This document shows positions 11,923 through 24,881 of a stretch of DNA of 64,000 bases, in pieces. The stretch lies in assembly GCA_014529385.2 (NCBI GenBank), contig CM043971.1, forward strand, positions 30,521,709-30,585,708, given 5' to 3'. Positions within the stretch are counted from its first letter, which is position 1. Each line of letters begins with the position of its first letter. The position numbers were made by a program, and so were the translations under genes. This DNA comes from Adiantum capillus-veneris. Taxonomy: Eukaryota > Streptophyta > Polypodiopsida > Polypodiales > Pteridaceae. The notes under the pieces were generated by a model. It saw nothing but the letters and a program-made list of their open reading frames with translations. It ran no database searches and was not told where the DNA came from.

Positions 11923-12114
11923 CTAGACCGAATAAGAGGTATTTTTGGCACAAGTGAGTGTATTCCCTTCAAGGACAAACTCAAGAGAGGTAAACAAGTC
12001 ACGATGTGAATAAATGTGCTTTGTAGAACCAATATTAAAGTACCACACATGTGAATCTGTAGGCAACTGACAAACCTGCATCATGGACAGAAGGACCATA
12101 AGTACACTCTCCAC
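11923..12114 (-). pseudogene. copia element 1: protease remnant
   Basis: WYFNIGSTKHIYSHRDLFTS corresponds to the copia protease active-site region, usually W-x-x-D-S/T-G. The catalytic Asp is replaced by Asn, so the enzyme could not work even if the frame were intact. It lies between the gag zinc knuckle and the integrase, as expected. Confidence 0.75.
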
Positions 12115-12169
12115 TAAATGCCCACTCTGTATCTACATCAGCATCATAATCTCCTTCCCCAAAGGATTC

Positions 12170-13138
12170 TATAATAGCTGCACTTGTAGTGGATTCAATC
12201 TCTTTCTTCCTCGCCTCTTTTGCCTTCAACTTAGGACACTACTTTATCAAGTGATCATTAACCTTGCAATAATGGCAACGCATCTTCTTCTTGCCCTTTT
12301 CACCATAATTTCCAATGAGGTGCTACTAGTAGAAGCATTAGGAATATGTGATTTTCTCCTCATTGAAGAACCATGAGAAGTGGCTACATTTTTGTTACCG
12401 CCTTTTCTTTGAGCAGCAACAAAATCCTATTCAAATGCATGTTGTTTAGCCATGTTCTTTTTTAAAAGTGACTCTTGCAACAGCAATGTGAATACTCTAT
12501 CAAAGTTGACATCTTGAGGGGTGCCATGGGTCATAAGTCTCCAAGTACTAGCAAAAGTCTGGTAAGAATCTGGCAATGCATTGAGAACAGCCTGCACAAG
12601 TGAATTGTCAAAAATATCTTTGCTTGTTGCATAAATGAATTTCTCATTAATATCCTTGATATATCAACAAGGAAAATGTCCATATCATCTTCCTCTTGCA
12701 TGATTTTTTGACTCCAGCTCTTTACGTAGAAATGAAATTTTAGCCTCATTGGGACTTGCATAAAGATCAGCCAAAGTATCCCAAGCCTTTTTTTGTAAAT
12801 TTTGTTGAGTGAATGTGAGTAATAGTGCGCTTCACAAAAAATGCAATCAATGCATGAGCTTGTGCATCTCTAGCATACCAACGAGACTGTTCAACCATAG
12901 GCAAATCAACTTTGCTAGCAAAAGACCTGCCAAAACTTGTAACATCCTCAATAGTGCATGTATCCACAGAGGAACAACGTACATCAATGCCTTGCACAAC
13001 ATTCCAAATTCCCTTTGACACAAGAACATGTGTCATCATGTTATCACACATTGAATAGCTATCCCCGTCTACTTTATCCTCAGTAGAGAACATCTTGAAA
13101 ACATATGTCTTGTTGTCAACCATGGAGAGTGACTGCAC
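12170..13138 (-). pseudogene. copia element 1: gag
   Basis: From an ATG at 13138 the minus strand encodes a copia-type gag start. It includes WNVVQGID, then WYARDAQAHALIAFFVKRTI, which fits the conserved core of UBN2-type gag. The frame breaks near 12767, and further fragments lead to a CCHC knuckle near 12270 (RCHYCKVNDHLIK, then a stop in place of the residue before the last Cys). The protein would form the particle shell; this copy is broken at several points. Confidence 0.75.
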
Positions 13139-13456
13139 CTTATGTGAAAACTATCCAAAAAGAGGAAAACAAAGTAGGACTAACACCTGCTATATATCAC
13201 AGCCCAAAGTAGACTATAAGGGACCTATTATGTAGAAAATTGTGCTTACAAAAATTCTACAAAAAAGGACAAAATTGCCTATGCAATACTCCTTGTAGTG
13301 GAACCGAAGACCAAAAAAATGGTCCATTCGGAATAAAAATTTTGAGCAAAATTTCAGAGTATTAATCAACCTACTTACACACACCAAAGCCCAAATCAAA
13401 GAAAGTGAGCTGGTGTGATGGTGATGATGGTGACTATGTTCAGGAGGACACAACCT

Positions 13457-13468
13457 TCTCTAATACCA
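13457..13468 (-). other. copia element 1 primer-binding site, diverged
   Basis: The minus strand reads TGGTATTAGAGA, matching the initiator-Met PBS at 10 of 12 positions. It sits two bases from CCAACA, the likely 5' LTR end at 13471. The spacing supports the LTR boundary. Confidence 0.65.
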
Positions 13469-13470
13469 AT

Positions 13471-14314
<844 letters not shown>

Positions 14315-17300
14315 AATCCTTCATATCAAAATTCTCATGCAATTTAAAATTCAATGCATCTACCTCAAGAATCTCCTTCCCATTGATGAACATATCATCA
14401 TCTATAGGTTCCTTATGCAGAGACAATGATAAATCTCACTCTACCAAAATCCTTGAAAATGCATTAAAGCATGAAACTTGTGATACTATTTCCATTGGTG
14501 CCTGCTTCAAAATGTATAGGATTCTCTTTAGCTTACACATCAACTTCTCTTTGTCCTTTTTAGTAAAAACCCTTTACTTGTTGTTATGTAAATGTCCTCA
14601 TTGAATATTATTGGAAGATTCCAACAACAATGGAGACAAGTATATACCAAGAGCACTTTCATCATCTTATTTCATCATCCTTGTGATCCCAATTGATTGT
14701 AAATTTTTTTCCAAAACCTGTATATACTCACATGTTGTAATTCTGAAGCCCAAGGTGTATTATGTTATTATTGTGGCAAATTCTAGCTTGTAACAATAAA
14801 ACCCACAGCCAAGGTATAAAAGGTGCTTTTGTAAATTTTTTGACATGATAAATCTTATGAATCAAATGAGCAAATAAGGTTCTTCTCTACATTGTGTGAA
14901 TGAGCAAATAAGGTTCTTCTCTACATTGTGTGTTATCTTCTCTCTAGTGTGAATTCATTTCTTCACACTGCACCGCACAATTGTCACATCAAAATTCCGA
15001 GGAAACCATTGTGTTTGTCTCATCGAGCTCTACGTGTGGATACCTACATTGCAAGTGCTTTTCCATAACCGAGCAACGACTTCTACGACCTTCCAGGTGA
15101 CATATCTTACTATCTGAGTGTTGTATTGTGATTTCGTCAATTATACAAGATTCTCAGCACTTTGGAGAACCTAGTATGCAAGTCTGAAATTTGAAAAGAT
15201 GACCTACATCTAGCGTGCTTGAGAAAATTGCATTTTTCTCTCAAGTTTTGATTGCGAGTCTGACGACCTGGTTCTGTTCCATATGGTCTTAGGAGCTTGT
15301 CTATTGAGTTTGGAGTCAATTAGAATTGATTTGCTTGTGGATGTTGAAGGGAGGATAGTGTATCTATGAAAGTAGATGATTCAAGGCATGAAATGCATGT
15401 ACAAGAGTGTGTGCAAGCATAGCCACAGTTAAAATTCTCAAAAAGTTAGTAATCAGGATCTGTGAGACAGAAAATTGTGACTTTCTCCTATAGGTGAGAA
15501 CTGGAGCAAATTTGTACATGATACTTCAACAGCTAGTTGTCATGTCAACTGTTCAATTTGGGTGAAAATTAGAACATGCACTCTTGAAGAAGGGTAGAAC
15601 ACTTTCAAATTGACGAAAGTTCTAAAAAATGATTAAAAGCAGGACTTAAAGGAAAATTTGTGAATTTTCTTCAAGAGATGAAATTTTTTGTCAGACTTAT
15701 ACCCATAGTTTGTCGTAGTGTGAGAATCATTATCATTGTGTTGAAAGTGCATTTGGACATTTTTTCATTTAGATCAGGAGAAAATTGCAATTTTCTCCTT
15801 GTTATTCTAATTATTTTGAGTCAACACTTGCACGAGAGGAAGTCCTAAAGGTAAGGAGAAAACCCATAAAGTCAAATCTGGAATTAATACCATGTACAAG
15901 AAATTAAGCCAATTTCTATCTGGAATGTAGGCCAAAAGTGGGCTACGTGATCCCTCGGACCATCAAAAGAGTCAAAACCTTAGGATTGTTGGGAGTGTGT
16001 GGTATACCTCTAATAGAGCTGAAGTCAAAAATACCTCAAAAGGACTCTAGGTAGGAGAAGATCACAATTTTCTCCCACAGAGTGCTAAGAGCAAGTTTTT
16101 TTGGTAAACTTTGGTTCCACCCCCTGAAGAGAGACTTGTAGAGCATTATTGGGTCTTGAGATCATTAAATTGTGCATGAATTCTTGTTTTTAGCTAAAAG
16201 TTGTGTGTACATCAGTTACCAGCTTGTCTTAACTCCATATGTGCTCAAGGTTTTATTGAGTCTTGTACAAGCAATGAGATTGGTTCACGGGAAGAGTTGA
16301 AGTACGAAAAAAGTTCCAAAGCATCCAAAGTTCGAGGTAATAGGTCAGGTTTTAAATTCCTAAATTGTTCATGTTCTTGAGATCAAGAGCTTGGTATCTA
16401 TTGGCTGTCAAATTGCTGAGACATCACTTGAGTAAGTAGAGAATCTATTGAAGAGAGTGTCAATCAAGCTAGCCTAGAACACTTAGCAATTGTGCAAGAA
16501 GAAGTGGTTTGAATCAGCCTTCACCGTCCTTATGTGGCCGAGAAAGCACCATGTGAGAGAATTGGAGAGGGCACATCATGAAAACTAAAAATTCCACCGA
16601 CCATGCAGTTGTACTACCATTGCACTTATAGTAAAGGAGCAAGAATCTATGTGGACATCCATCATAAGTGTTCTATTCACAAACACTTGGGAAACCTTGA
16701 GTTTTGAGAGCATGTTGAGGCTGTCGACAATGAAGAACAATGTGTTGACAAGAGAGGGATTTCCTATCTTATGATTGATTATCCTGATTTTGTAGATGCC
16801 ATGGGAATGACTAGAACCAAAGATAAAGTCTACAAAGGAATTGAGAGACCTCCACTAGAGAAAGACCCAAGAGCTATGTTGACCTGTGGATCAATAGCAT
16901 GACATAACTCAACAAAGCCTTATTTTTTAAGAGTTATGAAATGTTGAGGATTGTGGTTATAAACATCATTTGTAATAAGTAGGTAGTCTAGTTGCAGAAG
17001 CTGAGGTGCAATGGCACTTCCATATTGTAAATAAAAATCCATTTGACCCCTTGAACTCTATTTTAGGTTTAACCTATGGTAGCCTTAGTATATAAGGTAC
17101 CTAGGTCATTTTGTAAAGAAATTTTATCATAATCAAGCTTTAAGATGCTATCAACTGTGTGTGAGAGAGAAAGGGAGAGAGCGTGATCTTCTTCCTGATG
17201 CAACTCCCCGCTCGTTCATTACATTGGAGATCCAGCAACACCATTGTGCTATGCTTGGTGAGAGCTACGGGATAACGCCAAGCATTCCACGTGAGACAAA

Positions 17301-17682
17301 GAACGAATGTTGACATATCTACAAGCCATTTGTGGTTGTAAAGTGTATCAAACAATGTCTGTTTTTTGCTTGCAAGTTGTCATTAGAATCGTGGCGTATG
17401 TACATAAGCTACACATAGCATTAGGAAATAAATGGACTCATTTTCGGGCCTTTCAACTCTAGTGAGAGAATGCTCCTTAGCCAATAGGAAGAAGGCTAAC
17501 GTTACGTTGAAAAAACATTTTTTCTCATTTTGAAAATGTCCATGAAAACCATTTTGGTGAAATTGTCACTATCATCAGAAAAGTAAGGAGCTTGATAATG
17601 ACATCTGGCACAAGCGCCGAACGCCTTTTTATGACCCATTGTTGCTATCATATAAAGTGAAGTACTTGTACTTGTGCATCTC
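14315..17682. other. no recognisable gene; decayed repeat sequence
   Basis: I see no convincing coding region here. One 66-codon open stretch on the plus strand (about 16704-16904, containing YLMIDYPDFVDAMGM) matches no family I recognise and lacks a start. A 33-bp direct repeat (agcaaataaggttcttctct... at 14872 and 14903) and a 24-bp perfect palindrome at 15776-15799 are present. Variants of aaaattg...ttttctc recur at about 15226, 15470, 15650, 15777 and 16064, suggesting a very old tandem structure. Confidence 0.4.
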
Positions 17683-18357
17683 GCACAAGTATCAATCACC
17701 TTTTTATGAAGTACTCGCAATTTAAATTCGAACAGATTGTACTTGATAGTGATTGATGGGTACTATTTAAGACTATGAAGGAGTCAGAACCAAGCGAATA
17801 GAGGCGCTTGAGGGGTCTCTGGGACCTCTACTCGCTTGGTTCTGACCTTATGAGGCCCTAGGATTAAGATATAGCACTTTTTAAGCCCACGGATGCATCC
17901 GGAACGTCCAAAAACCATAGGATAGCTCTTTAAAACACTGAAATCTGACGTCTCTAGCTCAAGATATAGCATTTTTAAGCCTAGGGCCTCATGAGGTCAG
18001 TACTCAAGCGAATAGAGGCCCTTGAGGGATCTCAAGGGCCTCTATTCGCTTGAGTACTGACCTCATGAGGCCCTAGGCTTAAAAATGCTATATCTTAAGC
18101 TAGAGACGTCAGATTTCAGTGTTTTAAAGAGCTATCCTATGGTTCCGTGAGCTTAAAAAGTGCTATATCTTAATCCTAGGGCCTCATAAGGTCAGAACCA
18201 AGTGAGTAGAGGTCCCAGAGACCCCTCAAGCGCCTCTATTCGCTTGGTTCTGACTCCTTCATAGTTTTAAATAGTACCTATCAATCGCTATCAAGTACAA
18301 TCTGTTCGAACTTAAATTGCGAGTACTTCATAAAAAGGTGATTGATACTTGTGCCAC
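17683..18357. repeat. long foldback inverted repeat (about 675 bp)
   Basis: The left arm (gcacaagtatcaatcacctt at 17683) is the reverse complement of the right arm's end (aaggtgattgatacttgtgc ending about 18357). The arms meet at a near-perfect centre (about 18004-18045, gcgaatagaggcccttgag and its complement around a GGAT spacer). The arms are about 330 bp each and closely matched, apart from an extra segment of about 20 bp near 17896-17916 in the left arm. A transcript would fold into one long hairpin. This fits a foldback MITE; no TIR family is recognised and no clear target duplication is seen. Confidence 0.85.
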
Positions 18358-19600
18358 TATTCCGTGGCATTATTTTTGTATTTTGAAAACAACTCTTATG
18401 TGTTTTCTCTCATCGCACATCACATTACTCATTAAGATTCACAGACATGGAATTTTGTGTAAACTTAAGTTGGGCTCTCGAAAAGCATTTTGTACGAGCA
18501 TGCATTTAAGTGATTGAGCAAACTTTTACGTATGTACTATGAGAAATAGAATTCCAAAAAAAAACTTTTACATTTTTCATAATTACCTCTCTCTATGCTA
18601 AGTTGGCATTTCTTACAGGGCCCAAAATTGAGTCCAAGTTTCTCCTAATGGTACTCATAGATTTCAGTTTCAGGCACTTCCAAAATACTATTTTGTCTTC
18701 ATACGCATTTTTGGCAAATGGGTCTAGAGTGAGGCTTTTGAGTGTAGAGGCTTTTGGACATGTGTATCCAAATGAGGGGATGGTGTTCCTTAAGTTTCGT
18801 ACGATCCTGGTATGGTTTAGTGAGTTTCCTTCCGTTTGTGTGTATGTGGGTTGGGTGGTGTATTTGAGAGCAGTGACATTCTAGATTGTGGTTTAGTTAG
18901 CCTTCCAAAGTGTTGTATGTGTGGGATGGTCTCAGCCTAACAAGCGAAACCTCCATGCACCTATCTTGTCATATGTGTCCTCGATTGACATTATGTTGAT
19001 CTAGGTTGTGTTGCATGTACTTTCTGGGTGGTGTGATAATTTGCTCCCCCAACAAGCTACATTCATAGCCATGAAGGAGCTAGAAAGAGTAATTATTCTT
19101 ACCAAGATCAAGCAGATGTATATGTATGTCCACATTTCAAATATGGAAATGACCTATTTTGGTAGATAGCAAGGGGCATGAGTATAGATATGCGCATATG
19201 GTAGACATGGAAAGGCTTTCCTATTGGGGAGAACCATATTCTTTCATCTACTTAAATCAAATGGCCCCGAAAAAGGCCTTGAAAAGGAGGTTAGTTTTAT
19301 GGATCGAGTCACTAAAATTCTACCCCGTAGAGAGTACTTGTAAGAAAGGATCAGGAAAACTAGGAGTTCTAGATCCCTGGATGAGAAGGAGTCGCTTGTC
19401 AAAACCAGAGCCTATTAAAGGTGGTTATATGATTGTTACAAGGTCATTCATGCCACACCATAATGAACGGGTAAGGCTAGATGTGACTATGAGAGAAGAC
19501 CGAGAGCTTCGATGAGAATGTCAGTATCCCCATATGAGGAAGCTTTTGCAGGAGCTCTAAGAATGCTGAGATATATCATTGAGCCAAGGCCCATGCATCC
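18358..19600. other. no recognisable gene
   Basis: Two open stretches (18603-18884, 93 residues; 19159-19515, 118 residues) show no motif I recognise. The second leads directly into gypsy gag sequence on the same strand, so it may be the upstream part of that polyprotein or leader. Confidence 0.4.
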
Positions 19601-19619
19601 ATCCCAGGTTTCTAAATGC

Positions 19620-20450
19620 ATGGCTTTGAAGTATAATAGATCAGGTGATCCCCATGCACGTTCAACATTATTCAAACAGGTATTTGAGAGCTGATTATGT
19701 CACAAATTTCCACATCCAGTTTGAAAGCTTTGGATCGCACAGCCCTTACTTGGTTCCAACCTTTAAAAAAGGAAGATTATGGGAATATAGAAGCATTGCT
19801 ATAGGATTTTGTAGAGGAGTTTTCCATGAGAGGGATCAAACACAACACTGTGTCTCAGATTCATTCCTTCAAAAGAGGGTGAAAAAGTCCGAGAATCCGC
19901 TTTGCGATTTAAGCAATACATTGAGAGATGCCCACCAAGGGAGAAATTTCAGAAAGACTGTCAAGTAGTATTGTACATTGAGGGACTCAAGAACAAGAAC
20001 TTCAAGAAGGATTTGCACTTGAAAAAGTGTATGATGCTAGACAAGGTCACAAAAGAAGCCATTTACTTGGTGGAAAACTCTCAAATTTATAAAGAAGTGT
20101 CGCAAGATGCAGGTGTGACTTCAAAAGATTCTTAGTCTGCAGTAGCTTGTGAATCAAGTATGATGAAAACACCACCACAACAACAAGCATCCATGAACAT
20201 TGAGTACCTTGCAGAGAAATTTGTGAGGAGAATGGGGCAAAAGTTAGGAATTCAGAACCAAAGAGTACCACCATTGAGGAGATGCTTAACCTGTGGAGGA
20301 GACCATCCGACACAATAGTGCACTATGTTGTCACAACCATATCCTAAGCAAAAGTGGTGTGTCATTGAGAATAAGTGGACAAACCATACCACTGAGGAAT
20401 GCTACTATGGTTGAGGACAAGTTAGGGAAAGGACTTATCAACCTAACCCT
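19620..20450 (+). pseudogene. Ty3/gypsy gag remnant
   Basis: Adjoining plus-strand frames encode parts of a Retrotrans_gag domain: LRADYVTNFHIQFESFGS in one frame, a WFQPL-type block in another, then the ALRFKQYIERCPPREKF and LYIEGLKNKNFKKDL blocks (about 19895-20030). Nucleocapsid-like cysteine clusters follow at about 20285-20420 (CLTCGGDHPT, then a WTNHTTEECYYG block) with two stops. There is no pol after it; instead an LTR interrupts the sequence at 20462. It is a dead fragment. Confidence 0.75.
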
Positions 20451-20461
20451 CAGCACCAGCA

Positions 20462-20810
20462 TGTTGGGGTAAGTCTTAGCTTACACTCATATCATGAACA
20501 CTCCCTAAAAAGCCAAGCATGCACCATAAAGTGCATAATCACATTTTTTGGAACCTACAAAGACTCACACATACCTCTTTTCCTATACCCACAACATAAA
20601 ATAGTCATATGCTATTAGGCCTAGCCCACATGCTATTTGTCCTTTTCATCACATGTGGAATGAAGCAAGAAAGCTACCTACAATAAGCTCTATATAAAGA
20701 GCCCTCTTGTACACATTTCACAATTTGTGTGATAAATATAAGAAGCATCATTTTTGGCATCATTTTTTCCGTGTGTTATTGCTTTCTTGTTAGCCTTTGC
20801 TATTGGCACA
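20462..20810 (+). repeat. solo LTR (gypsy-type) inserted in gag remnant
   Basis: The sequence begins TGTTGGGGTAAG and ends GGCACA. The heptamer ACCAGCA occurs immediately on both sides (20455-20461 and 20811-20817). The first 290 bp match the LTR at 33083, including the TATA-like ctctatataaagagc (about 20688). No internal region or second LTR accompanies it, so recombination between LTRs is the simplest origin. The orientation is given by the TATA-like motif. Confidence 0.7.
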
Positions 20811-20828
20811 ACCAGCATTCTCGAAAAG

Positions 20829-20835
20829 TGTGTGT

Positions 20836-20883
<48 letters not shown>
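20829..20883. repeat. (TG)n microsatellite
   Basis: This is a nearly pure TG tract of about 55 bp just after the solo LTR. Confidence 0.95.
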
Positions 20884-20885
<2 letters not shown>

Positions 20886-21129
20886 CTGTTTAAATCTTAA
20901 CTAATAAGACATAATTGAATTTTTACATTCAAAAGACAGCTGGCCAAGGAACAATGAACTGATATGTACAAAAATAACTCAGTATCAGAATTATTTAGGT
21001 ACAATGATTGTAGGAAATAGGTCCTCTTTCAGTAGGGTTGGAAGTAAAAAAGACTTCCCCGTTCCTCATTGGGTATTTCATCACAGTAATGTTGCTTGCC
21101 AAAGAAAAGAAAACCCTCCAAGATAACAT

Positions 21130-21251
21130 AGAGTCCTTACCTGCATCCATCCAAACAAGACAACAATTCAGTTAGCTTTGGATGTGTTTTACAGGTATCA
21201 ATGGACCATATCAGTTGTTATCCATGTCCATCTTACAGAATTTACTTACTT
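21130..21251 (+). pseudogene. possible RPA1-like exon (zinc-ribbon fragment), copy A
   Basis: The segment resembles 55590-55700 over about 110 bp. Both have ttacctgcatccat, a pyrimidine-rich stretch ending in a splice-acceptor-like ttttacag or ttttgcag, then an open block. Here the block reads VSMDHISCYPCPSYR, with the Y-P-C arrangement seen at the zinc ribbon of RPA1-type single-strand DNA-binding proteins often carried by plant Helitrons. It is cut by the CACTA terminus at 21252. The family assignment is an inference from a short motif. Confidence 0.35.
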
Positions 21252-21812
21252 CACTACAAGAGGTTGTGTGCTCTTGTGACGCTGTTAGCGACGGAAATAC
21301 ACCGGGTTTTTATAACCCCCGGTGTCACTAAACCGTCGCTAATAGCGTCGCTACGAGAGCGTCGCTATATGCGTCGCTATATAGAGACGCTCATAGCGAT
21401 GGTCAGAGCGACGGTTGCACAGAAGTCTATAGCGACGCTCCAGAGCCATAAATAGCGACGGTTATAGCGACGCCCGAGAGAAAAAAAATTTGGTGACAGG
21501 GCATTCTATCAACCATATTGTACTTGATTCACTTTTTTAAAAAAGTGCAAGGGTAGATAATAGACCCAAAATAGTCACCCACAAGACGCATTTTTTGCAA
21601 AATTGACAAGCGTAAAATTGACAATTGTACACATCATCGGCAAAATGAATTGATTGGCAAATGTAATAATGACAATTGTACAACATCATAGGCATAAAGA
21701 ATTGATTGGCAAAATGAACTGCGGTGACAAATGTAATAATATACATGGTTCAAAAAGACGTATAAAATCCGTCTCATGATACATAAGCTATGAGAAACCC
21801 TAAACTAATGGT
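21252..21812 (+). repeat. CACTA 5' terminal region, copy 1
   Basis: It starts with the TIR CACTACAAGAGG and is preceded by CTT. It carries the same subterminal array of tagcgacg and cgtcgcta words as 24268-24850, and the same non-coding tail through aaaccctaaactaatg. It stops just where the second copy enters the last exon of the TnpA-like gene. CTT also follows the right TIR at 30225. Confidence 0.85.
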
Positions 21813-22136
21813 TTCTCATGAGCTTCGCACCAGACATCATGTCAGACGACAGGTGTTGGTAAAATGGCTAGATAGACTTGAAGAAGGTTCTACATGGGAG
21901 AATGTCTCCGCACTTAAGAAACGTTTTCCTACGTTCGTTTTTTAGGACAAAAACGATTCTCCAAGGGGAGGGTAATGTAAAGACATGGGTCCTATGGACA
22001 AAGCCACCAATACGGTCGGACAATGTGTACGCTAGAGAGAGGATATAAGATAGCACGGTTGGGTGGAGACTAATACACGCATTACCACCGTCCTTTCATT
22101 TTTAATTAACCGTAGCAACGTGCGGGTCACATACTA
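21813..22136 (+). mobile_element. gypsy pol tail followed by a Helitron-like 3' end
   Basis: At 21862-21960 the plus strand encodes KWLDRLEEGSTWENVSALKK, the usual end of a gypsy polyprotein, followed by a purine-rich aaggggaggg. The segment ends at 22111-22136 with a short hairpin (stem CCGTA/TGCGG, loop GCAACG) ten bases before ACTAG|T, matching the Helitron 3' pattern of a GC hairpin followed by CTRR inserted at AT. The 5' TC end could not be placed. Either a Helitron carries gypsy debris, or the two are merely adjacent. Confidence 0.5.
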
Positions 22137-24267
22137 GTAAGCTATAGAATGCAAGAAAAGTCCAGCCATGTAAGGCTATGAAATGAAAGGTGAAATAAAA
22201 AGAACTCATTAATATAAATAAATATATATATATATATGTGTGTGTGTATGTGTGTGTATGTAAATATAAATATAAATAAATAAATAAATATATATGTATA
22301 AAATTTATTAGAATTATGCAAGGTGAAGCTTCTCTTTGTCATTCTAAAACAATAGAATGTAAGAAAAGTCAAGACATGTCACGATGTGAAATGAAAAATA
22401 AAATAAAAAGATCATTTTAAATTTTAAAATCGAAATAACATTTAAGGTAGTGTCAATCAACAATGAAGACATTGAAAGTATATGTTATTCAACTCTCCTC
22501 CAAGGCTTCTCTTTGAAAGCCAAAAATTTGCCACTTACAAAGTACTCATTGATACATAAGCCTTTTGAAACAAAGAATCTTGAAGGTTAATTTATACTAA
22601 AATTTTGCCATTTATAAACCTAAATGGACTATTTGTAAAGCTAAATGGGCTATTATACAAGTAGCTTTAGACTAAAGCATTGTTTTGCATGCCATGATTG
22701 ATGTTGCCTTCATTTGAAGCAAGCGCTTGTTCAAAGCAAAAGAAATAAAGGTTAGGCTTTTGGTACATATTTTCAAAAAGCTTTATCACCTAAAGTTCAA
22801 AAAGTAAAAGTCACCTTAGAAAAATATTTTTTATTAAATTTACAAAAGTAGTACATGAAAATGCTTTGCAAAATTGAGATGCATATCTTCAAACAAAAGA
22901 CAAAAGCCAATTAGCAACACAATGTCTACATAACTTGGAATGCAGTGGTAATATCTTGGTTCAAAATGAAGGTCCCGGTTATAGTTTCACAAACTTGGGC
23001 ATTGTCTCGAGCATTTTAGTAATAAATTCCAACAAATAGCTTTGATTTATGTAATGACTCTGGTTGGCTAATTAGATTATGTATGATGATGATGTCTGGT
23101 TATGTATGTCTGGCTTTTGTATACAGCGGCCTTTGTCGCCCCCCTCCCCTATCCCCCCTCCCCCCAAACCTTTTACTTCTCTAATATAATTCACTCGCGC
23201 TTATGGTTTTTCTTTTAACAAAAAAAGGATTGCTTCCTTTCTCACATACATTGAGAAAACCTTCATTGGCTCGTCCTTTTATTTAGTGAAATCGTCGCAA
23301 ATAAGGCCCTTATTTAGTGGAACATGTAAAAGATGTCTAGAGGTTCTTGTGTAGATCTTGTAGATATAGAGTTTATAATCATGTCCACAATTCTAATGTC
23401 TATAAAGTTTCAAAATCCAAACCTTTTTTTCCTTTTTCTTGGTTTTATTACTATGCCTTTTTCAAAAGGGCAATAGGTACTATATTCATATTTTTGATGG
23501 AAAGAACATAGTAAAAATAATTAGCCACTCATAGTTCTATTGACTTTAGGAGTATTTCAAATTTTCAAGTCAAGCTCCTGTTTTCTTATGGTACCCATAA
23601 TGCATGTACCTTCTTGGCTTTTTGGTCTTTTGAAATCGATCATTAGATGCTCCTCTCCTTTAAACATTTTCTCACTCATGTGGCCTAATCTTTATGTTCA
23701 TGCACAAATAGACACTAAACTAGTCTCAGTCTAAAGGACCTTTGCTTGCTAAGAAAGCAAGAAACTTTACTCTTCCAAGGTTCTTTAGAAATAGTGTGAG
23801 CTGTGTCTAGATATTAAAGTCAAATGCAAAATGGCACCCCAAGCTTCTTCAATAGATTTTAAAGGAAGATTGAAAATACAAATAACATCGAGAATACTTA
23901 GAAAAATTTAAGAATACTAATTTTTTCAATATGTCAGAATATTGTTCAAGAATATTTGTACTTTTGCCTCTTAACCTAGCAATCCAAACCATACTATAGT
24001 GCTCAAAGGTCTACAGCGCCTCATGTATGCTACCATAGCATTGTTTGGGTCTATCTTAGCATAATGCTTTGAGGAAAAAAATGTGGCCCCACACCATTCT
24101 ATTATTAGATTCTAGAGGGGGGACACATTGATGGCTAGCCAAAGCAACAAACTAGGAAACCTGCACAAGATGGGCTTAAGCCATTGATGGTAAGAACAAC
24201 GTCATCACTTCTATGCACCATACCGTTGCTTCCAAACTTCAAGACCTTCCCCAGTTCCCCTTCCCAA
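22137..24267. other. no gene recognised between the two CACTA 5' ends
   Basis: This is AT-rich non-coding sequence. A diverged direct repeat (atagaatg[c/t]aagaaaagtc) recurs about 200 bp apart at 22145 and 22351, flanking TA/TG-rich microsatellites. None of the short reading frames matches a known family. Confidence 0.5.
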
Positions 24268-24510
24268 CACTACAAGAGGTTGTGTGCTCTTGTGACGTTG
24301 TTAGCGACCGAAATACACTGGGTTTTTATAACCCCCGGCATCGCTAAAACCGTCGCTAATAGCATTGTTACGAGAGCGTCGCTATAAGCGTCGCTATATA
24401 GAGACGCTCATAGCGACCGTTATAGCGACGTTTACACAGAAGTCTATAGCGACACTCATAGCGACGCTACAGAGCCATAAATAGCGACGGTTATAGCGAC
24501 GCCCGAGAGA
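24268..24510. promoter_or_regulatory. CACTA left subterminal repeat array
   Basis: Within about 240 bp of the TIR I count seven exact copies of tagcgacg or its complement cgtcgcta and at least three one-base variants, on both strands. In En/Spm elements such subterminal words are bound by the TnpA protein; the same role is inferred here. Confidence 0.75.
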
Positions 24511-24881
24511 AAATTTTTTTGGTGACAGGGCATTGAATGCCCTGCCACCCATCAACCATATTGTACTTGATTCACTTTTTAAAAAAAGTGCAAGGGTAGA
24601 TAATAGACCCAAAATAGTCACCCACAAGACGCATTGTTTGCAAAATGACAAGCGTAAAATTGGCAATTGTACACATCATAGGCAAAATGAATTGATTGGC
24701 AAATGTAATAATGACAATTGTACAACATCATAGGCATAAAGAATTGATTGGCAAAATGAACTGCGGTGACAAATGTAATAATATACATGGTTCAAAAAGA
24801 CGTATAAAATCCATCTCATGATACATAAGCTATGAGAAACCCTAAACTAATGCTATCTAGCTACGGCTAAACTGACGTCGT

